Part shown: one piece after another, positions 27,347-35,968 of the stretch
Layout of the letters: each line of letters starts with the position of its first letter
Numbering within the stretch: the stretch's first letter is position 1
Assembly (NCBI GenBank): GCA_902635665.1
Contig: CACPOX010000007.1
Coordinates: 1 to 52,992, forward strand
Source of the DNA: an uncultured Pelagibacteraceae bacterium
GTDB lineage: Bacteria > Pseudomonadota > Alphaproteobacteria > Pelagibacterales > Pelagibacteraceae
Direction of reading: 5' to 3'
Length of the DNA stretch: 52,992 bases
Notes under the pieces: model-generated
Database searches by the model: none
What the model was told of the DNA's origin: nothing
The model's input: the letters and a program-made list of their open reading frames with translations, nothing else
Translations under genes and position numbers: made by a program

Positions 27347-27659
27347 AACTTAAGGGGAAATCTCAGTTAGAACTATTTAAAAAAATTTGCAACAAGTTAA
27401 TAAAGAAATTTAAAAAAAAATAAAATCTATGATTGTGATTTAAATTTAAAAAAAATAATTCTAAATTAAATTTAAATTAAAATTATAAATTGAATCAAAT
27501 ATAGATTGAATCAATTAATTGATTGAATTAATATTAAATCGAATATAGATTGAATGACTATAATCCAAATATTTACTAAATCTAAATATAGTAACTTAAC
27601 ACGAAACTTAAATATATAATGTAGATATCAGGAGTTGTTTAAAGAATTTAAACTAACGT
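27347..27659. other. Non-coding gap upstream of dnaA; candidate origin/regulatory region
   Basis: The only gap over 300 nt in the window. It holds A/T tracts (27385-27480), then five spaced copies of an ATTGAAT-type motif (27489-27555), then AT-rich DNA up to a small palindrome, GTTTAAA-GAA-TTTAAAC (27637-27653), just after the rpsT stop. I see no perfect TTATCCACA DnaA box. It lies between rpsT and dnaA, a gap that carries dnaA control signals in other alphaproteobacteria. Calling it oriC would be inference. Confidence 0.5.
27489..27555. repeat. Five direct repeats of an ATTGAATCA-like motif, about 16-bp spacing
   Basis: The core TTGAAT occurs at 27490, 27506, 27523 and 27550, and a TCGAAT variant at 27539. 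Steps are 16, 17, 16 and 11 nt. Two copies share the longer context AATATAGATTGAAT. This is an iteron-like layout directly upstream of dnaA. Confidence 0.7.
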
Positions 27660-27920
27660 TTAGATTGCAGCAATTTTTTTTGTAATTCTAGAAACATTTC
27701 TAGAAGCATTTTGTTTTTTTATTATTCCTGTTTTTGCAATTTTCATCAACTCAGAGTTTAACTTTGGTAAAAATTTAAGAGCTTCATCTTTCTTTTTACC
27801 ATCGATTAAAAGGTTCATTTTCTTAAGAGCGTTTCTAAACCTGCTCTTTCTAGCTTTATTTACCGCTGTTTGTTTAGAAATTCTTCTAATTCTCTTAATT
27901 GCTGATTTTGTGTTTGCCAT
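27660..27920 (-). CDS. rpsT: 30S ribosomal protein S20
   Basis: A primary-binding small-subunit protein of 86 residues, Lys/Arg-rich. The start is set at ATG 27920 because the family begins MANTKSAIKRIRR; the frame extends further upstream, but that part lies in the mutM-rpsT gap and is not S20-like. RKSRFRNALKKM and the C-terminal KKQNASRNVSRITKKI are typical. It lies between mutM and dnaA, a common alphaproteobacterial arrangement. No clear Shine-Dalgarno is visible. Confidence 0.96.
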   Translation of the reverse strand: MANTKSAIKRIRRISKQTAVNKARKSRFRNALKKMNLLIDGKKKDEALKFLPKLNSELMKIAKTGIIKKQNASRNVSRITKKIAAI

Positions 27921-27970
27921 CTGCGCAGGGGTATAGCTTGAGAATTTATAGTGGTCAACTAAATATTTAA

Positions 27971-28834
27971 CTATTTTTGACAAGAAACACAAAAAAAGGT
28001 CGACCTATTTGATGTTATTTTTTTTTTTATAATACCTTTGCAATTCGTACGCTTACAATCAGCTCCCTCTTGCTGATAAACTTTAAACTCCTTTTGAAAG
28101 TTACCTTTGTTACCTGAAATATCTTTAAAATCTCTAATACTTGAACCACCCTTGTTAATTGCCTGTTCAAGTATTTTCCTGGAATTTAAAATAACATTTA
28201 AACATTCATTGTTATTAAGTCTTTTTGCCTTTTTAAATGGATTTATTTTACTAGCGAAAAGAATTTCACTTGCATAAATATTACCTATTCCAGAAACAAA
28301 TCTCTGGTCAAGTAAAAAACTTTTTATATCCTTATTTTTATTCTTAAAATAATTAACTACATAATTTAAGCTAAATTTATCACTAAAAGGCTCAGGCCCC
28401 ATTGATTTAAATCTTTTCTCTAAATCTTGATAATTTTTGATTATTTCGAAAAATCCAAAGCGTCTTGGATCATTATAAATTACTTTCAAGTTATCAAATA
28501 CAAACTCTGCATGATTGTGTTTTTCAGGTAAAAAAGGCGAATGATAAAAACTAGTGTTTGTAAATTTTAGAGGCTTTTTCTTATCAAGAATATGTATTGT
28601 TCCTGACATTCCTAAATGAATTAAACAATAGTCCTCATTTTGAAAATGAATGATTAAATATTTAGAAAATCTACTAACTTTAATTATCTTTTTATTTTTT
28701 ATAAAATTTTCGAAATCACCTGGTATTTTAAACCTTAAATTCCTGTTTCTAATTATTACTTTTTGTATGCTTTTTTTTTTGATCTTTTTATGAAGGGATT
28801 GTCTAACAATTTCTACTTCTGGTAATTCTGGCAT
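27971..28834 (-). CDS. mutM: Formamidopyrimidine-DNA glycosylase MutM
   Basis: Removes 8-oxoguanine and formamidopyrimidines from DNA. It is 287 residues. The processed N terminus PELPEVE supplies the catalytic Pro and Glu. The helix-two-turn-helix region FLLDQRFVSGIGNIYASEILF is intact. The C terminus is the zinc finger C-x4-C...C-x2-C (CKRTNC, then CVSC), and the preceding GGSSIRDF is the usual lesion-recognition loop region. It is divergent from ubiE over 29 nt. Confidence 0.96.
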   Translation of the reverse strand: MPELPEVEIVRQSLHKKIKKKSIQKVIIRNRNLRFKIPGDFENFIKNKKIIKVSRFSKYLIIHFQNEDYCLIHLGMSGTIHILDKKKPLKFTNTSFYHSPFLPEKHNHAEFVFDNLKVIYNDPRRFGFFEIIKNYQDLEKRFKSMGPEPFSDKFSLNYVVNYFKNKNKDIKSFLLDQRFVSGIGNIYASEILFASKINPFKKAKRLNNNECLNVILNSRKILEQAINKGGSSIRDFKDISGNKGNFQKEFKVYQQEGADCKRTNCKGIIKKKITSNRSTFFCVSCQK

Positions 28835-28863
28835 TTGATACTATATTCAATATATATTTTTTT

Positions 28864-29568
28864 ATGCAACAAAATCTTCAAAATAAAAAAGGCCTTGTAG
28901 AAAATGTATTTAATCAGGTCTTCAATAAATACGACTTGATGAATGATTTTATGTCTATGGGCGTTCATAGATATTGGAAAAAAATTTTAATTAACATGAT
29001 GAATCCAAGAGATAAAAGGAAGCTAATTGATGTTGCGTGTGGAACAGGGGATATTGGAAAGTTATTTCTAGATAGCACAAATAAAGAGGCTGAAATTACT
29101 TGTATAGATCCCAATAAAGGGATGATTGGTCAGGGAAAACAGAAATTATCTAATTATAAAAATATAAAATGGGTTATTTCGCCAGCAGAAAAATTACCTA
29201 TAGCGGACAACTCATTTGATTATTACACTATTAGTTTTGGGCTCAGAAATACAAAAAATTTAAATAAGGCACTTTCAGAAGCTTATAGAGTTTTAAAACC
29301 TGGTGGACGTTATCTGTGTCTGGAATTTTCTAAAATTCAAAATGCAAATCTTGATTTTATATATAAAAATTATTCAAAACTTATTCCTATAATTGGTCAG
29401 TTTGTAGTTGGAGAAAAAGAACCTTATGAATATTTAATCAAAAGTATTGAACAATTTATTAATCAAGATGAATTAATAGAGTTGATGGAAAAAAATAATT
29501 TTCAAAAATGTTCTTATAGAAATCTTTCTGGAGGTATTGTTTCAATTCATAGTGGTTGGAAAATTTAA
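28864..29568 (+). CDS. ubiE: Ubiquinone/menaquinone C-methyltransferase UbiE
   Basis: A SAM-dependent C-methyltransferase of ubiquinone synthesis, 234 residues. The SAM motif is LIDVACGTGDIG (about 54-65). The UbiE signatures YDLMNDFMSMGVHRYWK and SFGLRNTKNLNKALSEAYRVLKPGG are both present. It starts a long plus-strand series, and its stop overlaps the ubiB start as TAATG. A ubiE-ubiB pair is standard in proteobacteria. Confidence 0.95.
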   Translation: MQQNLQNKKGLVENVFNQVFNKYDLMNDFMSMGVHRYWKKILINMMNPRDKRKLIDVACGTGDIGKLFLDSTNKEAEITCIDPNKGMIGQGKQKLSNYKNIKWVISPAEKLPIADNSFDYYTISFGLRNTKNLNKALSEAYRVLKPGGRYLCLEFSKIQNANLDFIYKNYSKLIPIIGQFVVGEKEPYEYLIKSIEQFINQDELIELMEKNNFQKCSYRNLSGGIVSIHSGWKI

Positions 29569-31136
29569 TGATTAAAAAACTTATTACTTTATTTAAATTA
29601 GGAAGAAAGATTGCAAAATCTGATATTTTAAAAATTGCATCAAAATTTAAAAAACCTCCTTTAGCTGTAACAATATTATTCCAAATTTTATCTATTTCAT
29701 TTGAAAAAAAGGAACAAAATAATTCAATTGAAGATGACGGAGAAAGACTATCTAGGTCGTTAGAGTCTATGGGTACAACTTTCATCAAACTTGGGCAATT
29801 TCTTGCTACTAGACCTGATATAATTGGAGAAGAATTATCTTTAAAGCTAGAAAAACTTCAAGATCGATTACCCCCTTTTTCAATTCATGAAGCAAAAGAA
29901 ATTATTAAAGAAGATCTTGGAGTTGATGCGTTTAATTCAATTATTGATTTAAGTGAACCAGTCGCTGCAGCATCAATTGCACAAGTTCATAAAGCAAAAA
30001 TAAATGACAATGGAACTATTAAAGATGTAGCAATAAAAATTTTAAGACCAAATATAAAAAAAATATTCAATGAAGAAATAGATGCTATGATGTTGTTTGC
30101 ATTTATTATTGAGTCATTTGTAAAAAAAACAAAAAGATTAAAACTTGTTGAAGTTGTTTTTTTACTTAAAGAAATAACGAATCTTGAAATGGATTTAAGA
30201 TTTGAAGCTGCTGCAGCAAATGAATATGCAGAAAATACTAAAAATGATGCTGGGTTTAAAGTTCCTGAGATTTATTGGAATTTTACTAGTGAAAATGTAA
30301 TGACTTTAGATTGGATAGATGGAATTTCAATAAGGGAAGCTGAGGAGTTAAAGAAAAGAAATTTAGACACTAATAAAATAGCAGAAGATATTATCCAGCA
30401 TTTTTTGAGACATGCTGTAAGAGATGGTTTTTTTCATGCAGACATGCATCAAGGAAATATCTTTGTTGATAATAGTGGCCAAATTGTACCAATAGATTTT
30501 GGGATTATGGGTAGATTAGATAAACTTAGTAAAAGATTTTTAGCAGAAATTTTATTTGGATTTATTCAAAGAGATTATCGAAAAGTAGCTGAGGTTCATT
30601 TAGTGGCTGGATTAGTCCCTAAAGAAGTACCAATTGATGATCTGGCTCAAGCTTTGAGATCAATTGGCGAGCCTATATTTGGTCAAGAAGTTAAAGATAT
30701 TTCAGGAGGTAAATTACTCAAACAATTGTTTGATGTAACAGAAAAGTTTAATATGCAAACTCAACCTCAATTATTAATGTTGCAAAAAACTATGGTTGTT
30801 GTTGAAGGTGTTGCAAGAAAATTAAATCCAAACACAAATATTTGGACAACTTCAAAGCCTGTACTAGAAAATTGGCTTAAAGAAACAAAAGACCCAATTA
30901 ATAATTTAAATGAAACTTTAAAAAATACATCTGAAGTTATTAAACGTTTGCCAGAATTTCCTGAGATTATGGATAAAGCAAATCAAGCATTAACGTTTTT
31001 AGCTAGCGGTCAAATTCCACAAAATTCAAATTCATATACCGCTTTAAATGATAAGAAATCAGAAATGATAGCATTTAGAAATCAATCTATTATTGGTTTA
31101 TTACTTCTTGTAATTTTTGGCCTTATAGTATTTTAA
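29568..31136 (+). CDS. ubiB: UbiB, ABC1/ADCK atypical kinase for ubiquinone synthesis
   Basis: Membrane-anchored UbiB ATPase needed for ubiquinone production, 522 residues. The start is set at ATG 29568 (MIKKLITLFKLGRKIA), overlapping the ubiE stop; a TTG four codons earlier is possible but less likely. The KxGQ motif is KLGQ (74-77) in TFIKLGQFLATRPD. The Ala-rich loop AAASIAQVHKA replaces the kinase glycine loop, and DGFFHADMHQGNIFV and IDFGIMG are the catalytic and metal loops. The C terminus carries a transmembrane helix. Confidence 0.95.
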   Translation: MIKKLITLFKLGRKIAKSDILKIASKFKKPPLAVTILFQILSISFEKKEQNNSIEDDGERLSRSLESMGTTFIKLGQFLATRPDIIGEELSLKLEKLQDRLPPFSIHEAKEIIKEDLGVDAFNSIIDLSEPVAAASIAQVHKAKINDNGTIKDVAIKILRPNIKKIFNEEIDAMMLFAFIIESFVKKTKRLKLVEVVFLLKEITNLEMDLRFEAAAANEYAENTKNDAGFKVPEIYWNFTSENVMTLDWIDGISIREAEELKKRNLDTNKIAEDIIQHFLRHAVRDGFFHADMHQGNIFVDNSGQIVPIDFGIMGRLDKLSKRFLAEILFGFIQRDYRKVAEVHLVAGLVPKEVPIDDLAQALRSIGEPIFGQEVKDISGGKLLKQLFDVTEKFNMQTQPQLLMLQKTMVVVEGVARKLNPNTNIWTTSKPVLENWLKETKDPINNLNETLKNTSEVIKRLPEFPEIMDKANQALTFLASGQIPQNSNSYTALNDKKSEMIAFRNQSIIGLLLLVIFGLIVF

Positions 31137-31144
31137 TTCCGCAA

Positions 31145-32350
31145 ATGAAAAATTTGTTAAATAAAAAAATACTATACATTATCTGTGGAGGGATATCTGC
31201 CTACAAAAGTCTAGAAACAATTAGGCTTTTTAAAAAGAATGGGGCGGAAATAAAGACAATCCTTACTAAAAGTGCAAAAGAATTTGTAACTCCACTGTCA
31301 GTAACATCACTTTCTCAAGGTAAAGTATATTGTGATTTATTCAGCGTAGAGAACGAAGCTGAAATGGATCATATTTCACTTTCAAGATGGGCAGATTTAA
31401 TTTTAATTGCACCAGCGACAGCAAATACAATTTCAAAATTAGCTCAAGGAACATCTGATGACTTAGCATCTACTGTGGTTTTAGCTTCAGATAAAGATAT
31501 TATTTTAGCACCAGCAATGAATGTAAGAATGTGGGAAAATCCAACTACTAAAATGAATTTAAAAAAATTAAAGGAATTTGGATATAAACTAATTGGTCCA
31601 GAGGTTGGTGATATGGCATGTGGTGAATATGGAGAAGGTAAAATGTCAGACCCATCAGTAATTGCAGAAGAAATTGATAAATATTTCTTAACTCAAAAAA
31701 ATAACAAAAAATTTAAAGCATTAGTTACAGCAGGTCCAACTAATGAGTACATAGATCCAGTTCGTTTTATTACTAATAAATCAAGTGGCAAACAAGGATA
31801 TGAATTAGCAAAATCATTATCCAAAAAAGGTTTTGATACAACATTAATATCAGGTCCAACTAATCTTGAAATAACTAAAGATATTAATCTTATAAAAGTC
31901 GAAACAGCAGATGAAATGTTAGTTGCCACTCAAGAAAATTTACCTGTTGATGTAGCAATTTTTTCTGCTGCAGTAGCTGATTTTAAAATTAATAAAAAGT
32001 ATGAAAATAAAATTAAAAAACAAGAGAACTTAAACTTAAATTTAGAAAAGAATATAGATATACTTAATTATGTGTCCAACCATAACTCCATGAGACCTAA
32101 ACTTGTCATTGGATTTGCGGCAGAAACCAATGAGATCGATAAAAATGCAGAGGAAAAATTAAATAAAAAGAATTGTGACTGGATAATTTCCAATGATGTA
32201 TCAAATAAAAATATAGGATTTAATTCTGATTATAATGAGGTAACAATTCATTACAAAGATAGAGATGCTAAAAAAGAAAAACTTTCGTACAAAAAAAAAT
32301 CTGGAATTTCTGATGAAATAGTTGATAGAATAATTGATCAATTAAATTAA
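31145..32350 (+). CDS. coaBC: Bifunctional phosphopantothenoylcysteine decarboxylase/synthase CoaBC
   Basis: Two successive steps of coenzyme A synthesis in one 401-residue protein. The CoaC half uses FMN: GGISAYKS, the catalytic H76 in MDHISLSRWADL, APATANTISKLA, PAMN (123-126) and C159 in DMACGEYGEG. The CoaB half starts near residue 190 with VTAGPTNEYIDPVRFITNKSSGKQG and has VAIFSAAVADF. It overlaps dut by one base (TAATG). The neighbourhood ubiB-coaBC-dut is frequent in alphaproteobacteria. Confidence 0.96.
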   Translation: MKNLLNKKILYIICGGISAYKSLETIRLFKKNGAEIKTILTKSAKEFVTPLSVTSLSQGKVYCDLFSVENEAEMDHISLSRWADLILIAPATANTISKLAQGTSDDLASTVVLASDKDIILAPAMNVRMWENPTTKMNLKKLKEFGYKLIGPEVGDMACGEYGEGKMSDPSVIAEEIDKYFLTQKNNKKFKALVTAGPTNEYIDPVRFITNKSSGKQGYELAKSLSKKGFDTTLISGPTNLEITKDINLIKVETADEMLVATQENLPVDVAIFSAAVADFKINKKYENKIKKQENLNLNLEKNIDILNYVSNHNSMRPKLVIGFAAETNEIDKNAEEKLNKKNCDWIISNDVSNKNIGFNSDYNEVTIHYKDRDAKKEKLSYKKKSGISDEIVDRIIDQLN

Positions 32351-32787
32351 TGGCAAAAGTTCTTATCAAAAAGTTAGACCCTGCAGTTGAATTACCTGCT
32401 TACAAAACAGAAGGTGCATCAGGCATGGATTTAATGGCATTAGTAAAAGAACCTATAAATCTTAAACCAAACTCTTCATGTTTAGTTCCAACAGGGCTTG
32501 CAGTAGCATTTTCTAGTGAATTTGAAATCCAAATAAGACCGAGATCTGGTTTAGCTGCAAAAAACAGCATTAGTGTTTTAAACACACCTGGAACTATTGA
32601 TAGTGATTACAGGGGAGAAATAAAAGTAATACTTTTTAATCACGGAAAAAGTGATTTTTTAATAAATAATAAAGATAGAATAGCGCAAATGATTTTAACT
32701 CCTGTAATTAAAATGGAATTTGAAGAAACAGATGATCTTCCAGAAACAGTTAGAGGAGAGGGTGGTTTTGGCTCGACTGGAAAATGA
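32350..32787 (+). CDS. dut: Deoxyuridine triphosphatase (dUTPase)
   Basis: A trimeric all-beta hydrolase that removes dUTP and supplies dUMP. It is 145 residues with all five family motifs in order: GASGMDLMA, RPRSGLAAKNSI, GTIDSDYRGEIKVI, RIAQMILTPV, and the C-terminal RGEGGFGSTGK that closes over the substrate. It is fused end to end with coaBC by a 1-nt overlap and with the next gene by ATGA. Confidence 0.97.
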   Translation: MAKVLIKKLDPAVELPAYKTEGASGMDLMALVKEPINLKPNSSCLVPTGLAVAFSSEFEIQIRPRSGLAAKNSISVLNTPGTIDSDYRGEIKVILFNHGKSDFLINNKDRIAQMILTPVIKMEFEETDDLPETVRGEGGFGSTGK

Positions 32788-33527
32788 GCAAAGATTTAAG
32801 CAAAAAAGAAATAGATAAATTTTCGAGGCAAATAATTTTAAAAAACATAGGTCCATTAGGACAAAAAAAAATTCTGGTCTCAAAGGTTTTAATAATTGGA
32901 ATGGGTGGTCTAGGATGTCCAGCAGCAGATTTTTTAACCAGGTCTGGTATTGGCACACTAGGAATTGTTGATCATGACATCGTTAGCCTATCAAATATTC
33001 ATAGACAAAGTTTATATGATGAAAAAGATTTAAATCAGTCAAAAGTTATAATTGCTAAAAAAAAACTAAATAGAATTAACCCAAAAACAAAAATAAATAT
33101 TTATAACTTTAAAATGAATAGAGCAAAATTTAAAAAAATAATAAAAAATTACGACTACATAATTGATGGTACTGACAATTTTGAAAGTAAATTTTTAATA
33201 AATGATTTAAGTTTAAAATATAAAAAATATCTTGTGACTGGAGCAATTAGTAAATTTGATGGTCATATTTTTACTTTTGATTTTGTAGATAAAAATACTC
33301 CTTCTTTAAGAGATTTCTATCAAGAAGAAGTTATTACTGATGAAATATTAAACTGTGAATATGAAGGAATATTAGGACCAGTAGCAGGAACCATTGGCAC
33401 CATGCTAGCTAACGAAGTTTTGAAAAGAATATTAAAAGTTGGTCAAAATTTAAATGGATTTATTCTTATTATAGATTTATTAAATTTGAGCTTTAGAAAA
33501 GTTAAATTAAATAAAACAAAAAAGTGA
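32784..33527 (+). CDS. moeB: MoeB/ThiF-like E1 adenylyltransferase lacking the zinc cysteines
   Basis: A ubiquitin-E1-like enzyme of 247 residues that would adenylate the C terminus of a small sulfur-carrier protein (MoaD or ThiS). The ATP site is VLIIGMGGLGCPAADFL with GMGGLG at 39-44, then D63, N71 and R74 in SLSNIHRQ. The crossover loop and C-terminal helix (GPVAGTIGTMLANEVLK) match MoeB. The two zinc CxxC pairs of E. coli MoeB are absent, and only C45 and the Cys in LNCEYEG remain. No moaD or thiS gene is in the window, so the partner is unknown. Confidence 0.82.
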   Translation: MSKDLSKKEIDKFSRQIILKNIGPLGQKKILVSKVLIIGMGGLGCPAADFLTRSGIGTLGIVDHDIVSLSNIHRQSLYDEKDLNQSKVIIAKKKLNRINPKTKINIYNFKMNRAKFKKIIKNYDYIIDGTDNFESKFLINDLSLKYKKYLVTGAISKFDGHIFTFDFVDKNTPSLRDFYQEEVITDEILNCEYEGILGPVAGTIGTMLANEVLKRILKVGQNLNGFILIIDLLNLSFRKVKLNKTKK

Positions 33528-33979
33528 AAATAAAAAATTTAATTAATAATATTTTTATATTCTTCCTTTTAATATCCTTTATTACCTCAAGTAATGCAGA
33601 AGAAATATTCGTTTCCCTTAAAAAAAATAAGGTAAATGTACGTTATGGACCAAGTTTCGAGTCTGACATAAAGTATGTTTACAAAAAAATAAATTTACCT
33701 TTGAAACAAATTGATAAAAAAGAAAATTTCAGGCGAATTATAGATTTAAAAAATAACAGTGGATGGATTCATATTTCACAATTAAAAAAAAGTAATTCAG
33801 TAATAGCTACTAAAGATAAAGTTTTATTTAAGAAACCTACATCTTTTGCTAAACCAGTTGCTCAAATTAAAGAAGGAAGATTATTAATTATAGAAAAATG
33901 TCAACAAAATTGGTGCAAAATTACATCAGATGAATTTGAAGGTTGGATTAAAACAAAGAATATTTGGGGGCTAAATTAA
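33524..33979 (+). CDS. Secreted bacterial SH3-domain protein
   Basis: A 151-residue exported protein. It starts at GTG 33524, overlapping the previous stop (GTGA). A signal peptide is clear (FFLLISFITSSNA). Two SH3b-like repeats follow: one opens KNKVNVRYGPSFES and ends GWIHISQL, the other has LFKKPTSFAKPVAQIKEG and ends GWIKTKNIWG. Such alphaproteobacterial SH3 proteins are periplasmic and may bind peptidoglycan, but no catalytic domain is attached. It converges on the DUF3501 gene with a 4-nt overlap. Confidence 0.82.
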   Translation: MKIKNLINNIFIFFLLISFITSSNAEEIFVSLKKNKVNVRYGPSFESDIKYVYKKINLPLKQIDKKENFRRIIDLKNNSGWIHISQLKKSNSVIATKDKVLFKKPTSFAKPVAQIKEGRLLIIEKCQQNWCKITSDEFEGWIKTKNIWGLN

Positions 33980-34575
33980 TTAAAATCAGCAGATAAAGAG
34001 GATATATTTTCTTCAGATAATTTTGTGTTGTGAGAATATTCTTTGTGATCAATGCCAAGCTCAATTTCTGAACTATTAGATTTAAATTTTTCTATTTGAT
34101 CATCAGTAAAATTAAAATGAATAAACTGTACTGAAGAAGCTTTTCCTTCACTAGAAGTTCTGTCTACATCTTCTTCTGGAACCGCTTTAATTTTCTTACC
34201 ATTTATTTTCATAAATACTGTTTCTTCTATTCCACCAACTTTTCCAAGAAACGCCGCTCTTGAAATAGGATTATCTATTTCAAACATTAGAGTTGCTGTA
34301 AGCTCTTTTCCGTTAGGTATTAGGGGATTATACGCAGAAAGCTCATCCTGGAGTTGTTCATCACCACCTTTTTCAATGTATAGCATTTCTTGAACTTGAG
34401 CTAACATTGTTTCATAACTTTCAAAATAAAAAGTAGCATAAGGACCTAAAGCAACTCTTCTATTTTTTTTATAATCAACAATATTTTTTCTTAATTCACG
34501 TCTCTTCTCTATATAAACATCTAGAGGCATGATATCTTCTTTTTGGATTTCTCTTTTTTCTCTAGGCATACTCAT
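33976..34575 (-). CDS. DUF3501-family protein
   Basis: A 199-residue protein I recognise as DUF3501: opening MPLDVYIEKRRELRKNIVDYKKNRRVALGPYATFYFE, then MLYIEKGG and LTATLMFEID. It has no membrane helix and no cysteine cluster. The family almost always lies next to a rubrerythrin and a two-4Fe-4S/CCG-domain protein, as here, and it overlaps the Fe-S gene by 4 nt. The function is unknown; involvement in iron or peroxide handling is guilt by association. Confidence 0.85.
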   Translation of the reverse strand: MSMPREKREIQKEDIMPLDVYIEKRRELRKNIVDYKKNRRVALGPYATFYFESYETMLAQVQEMLYIEKGGDEQLQDELSAYNPLIPNGKELTATLMFEIDNPISRAAFLGKVGGIEETVFMKINGKKIKAVPEEDVDRTSSEGKASSVQFIHFNFTDDQIEKFKSNSSEIELGIDHKEYSHNTKLSEENISSLSADFN

Positions 34576-35903
34576 AAGTTATAACTTTTTGCCATTAATT
34601 CGATAGGATGTAGTGCCTCATCATTAGATATATTTGTATCAACTTCTAACTGTTTCAAATGTTTGCCAGCTAAAGGACAATCAGAAGCCATATACTTATT
34701 ATTTTTAGTTTTAATTTGTCTAGCTGTAGGTCTTCCGACTTTATTTGCTAAATCATGAGTTTCTTTCATTACTCCAAAAGTTCCTCCATGACCTGCACAT
34801 CTTTCAACCACATCAATTTTAATGTTTGGTATCAATTTTAACATATCTCTCGCTTTGTTACCCATATTCTGTGCTCTAGCATGACAGGCATGATGTACGG
34901 TTACACCTCCATCAATCTCATTTAATCCTTCTTCTAATCCTTCGTTGTTTGAAATATCAACTACATACTCGTCAATATCCATAATATTTGCAGATAATTT
35001 TTTAATTTTCTCATCATTTGGTAGTAACAAAGGCCATTCGAATTTTAACATCAATCCACAACTTGCTGTTAAGGTTACTACTTTATATCCTTTATCAATC
35101 CATTCGATTAAATCCTTAGAAACTTTTTTCGCTTGTTCAACAACTTTTGGCAGATCTGCTTGCTCTAGAAATGGCATTCCACAACAACCAGGATAGGCCT
35201 CCTGCACCTCTACACCATTTTTTTTCAAAACTTTTAAAGCAGCAACACCAGTATTTTTTTTATTAAAATTTACAAAACAAGTTGAATAAATAACAACTTT
35301 TCTTTCTTTAGAAGGTGTTTCATAATTAATTGTATCTTTATTTTTTTTAAAGAAATTTGAAAAAGTTTCGGAGTTATATTTTGGTAATTGAACCCTTTTA
35401 TCTATTCCAGTGATTATTTCTAAGATTTTTCTAATTAATTTATTTTTAATATTTGATACCCAGTTAACTATTTTAGAGAACATTACACCAATTTTGGCGT
35501 TTCGATCTATTTGGGCTAATTGTGTTGGTACGCTTGGCAATTTACCTAATTTTTTTTGAGCTGTTCTATATCGCAGCATTAAATGTGGAAAATCTAAATC
35601 AAAATCATGAGGTGGAACATATGGGCATTTAGTCATAAAACACATATCACACAAAGTACATGCATCAACAACAGGGGAAAATTGGTCACTAGATAAGCTT
35701 TCAACATCTTCATTTTTAGACTCATCAATCATGTCAAATAACTTTGGAAATGAATCACAAAGATTAAAACATCTTCTACACCCATGGCAGATATCAAATA
35801 CTCTTCTCATTTCAGCATCTAATTTTTCAGGATTTAGAAAATCAGGATGCTCAAAATCTATTGGATGTCTTATAGGTGCACTTAAGCTTCCTTCTTTGCT
35901 CAT
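34572..35903 (-). CDS. Fe-S oxidoreductase (GlpC/heterodisulfide-reductase-like)
   Basis: A 443-residue cytoplasmic protein with two N-terminal 4Fe-4S sites (CHGCRRCFNLC and CTLCDMCFMTKCP) and two CCG-type domains (EAYPGCCGMPFLEQ, then VVERCAGHGGTFGV after HHACHARAQNMG). This layout is that of GlpC and the HdrD/GlcF group, in which the CCG domains bind a cluster that passes electrons. It probably accepts electrons from, or delivers them to, the rubrerythrin encoded upstream. It overlaps DUF3501 by 4 nt. The substrate is unknown. Confidence 0.87.
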   Translation of the reverse strand: MSKEGSLSAPIRHPIDFEHPDFLNPEKLDAEMRRVFDICHGCRRCFNLCDSFPKLFDMIDESKNEDVESLSSDQFSPVVDACTLCDMCFMTKCPYVPPHDFDLDFPHLMLRYRTAQKKLGKLPSVPTQLAQIDRNAKIGVMFSKIVNWVSNIKNKLIRKILEIITGIDKRVQLPKYNSETFSNFFKKNKDTINYETPSKERKVVIYSTCFVNFNKKNTGVAALKVLKKNGVEVQEAYPGCCGMPFLEQADLPKVVEQAKKVSKDLIEWIDKGYKVVTLTASCGLMLKFEWPLLLPNDEKIKKLSANIMDIDEYVVDISNNEGLEEGLNEIDGGVTVHHACHARAQNMGNKARDMLKLIPNIKIDVVERCAGHGGTFGVMKETHDLANKVGRPTARQIKTKNNKYMASDCPLAGKHLKQLEVDTNISNDEALHPIELMAKSYNL

Positions 35904-35934
35904 ATAATTAAGTTATTTTAAATTTGAATTGTTT

Positions 35935-35959
35935 TTAGTGGGCGACTAACGCCCACTAA
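35935..35959. other. Intercistronic perfect stem-loop after the rubrerythrin gene
   Basis: The 10-bp arms TTAGTGGGCG and CGCCCACTAA around ACTAA lie 9 nt past the rubrerythrin stop and 31 nt before the Fe-S gene. It is GC-rich for this genome but has no U tract on the minus strand, so it is more likely an mRNA-stabilising or processing hairpin than a full terminator. Confidence 0.65.
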
Positions 35960-35968
35960 GAAATTTGA

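Noticed and set aside
27466..27480. TTAA-N7-TTAA, the CtrA-site form, upstream of dnaA
   Set aside because: In DNA made almost only of A and T this match is expected by chance, and I cannot see whether ctrA is present.
27921..27992. Longer N terminus for S20
   Set aside because: The extra 24 residues fall in the mutM-rpsT gap and overlap mutM; S20 proteins begin MANTKSA, which is at 27920.
29556..29567. TTG start for ubiB
   Set aside because: The ATG at 29568 overlaps the ubiE stop as TAATG, the same junction used by several gene pairs here.
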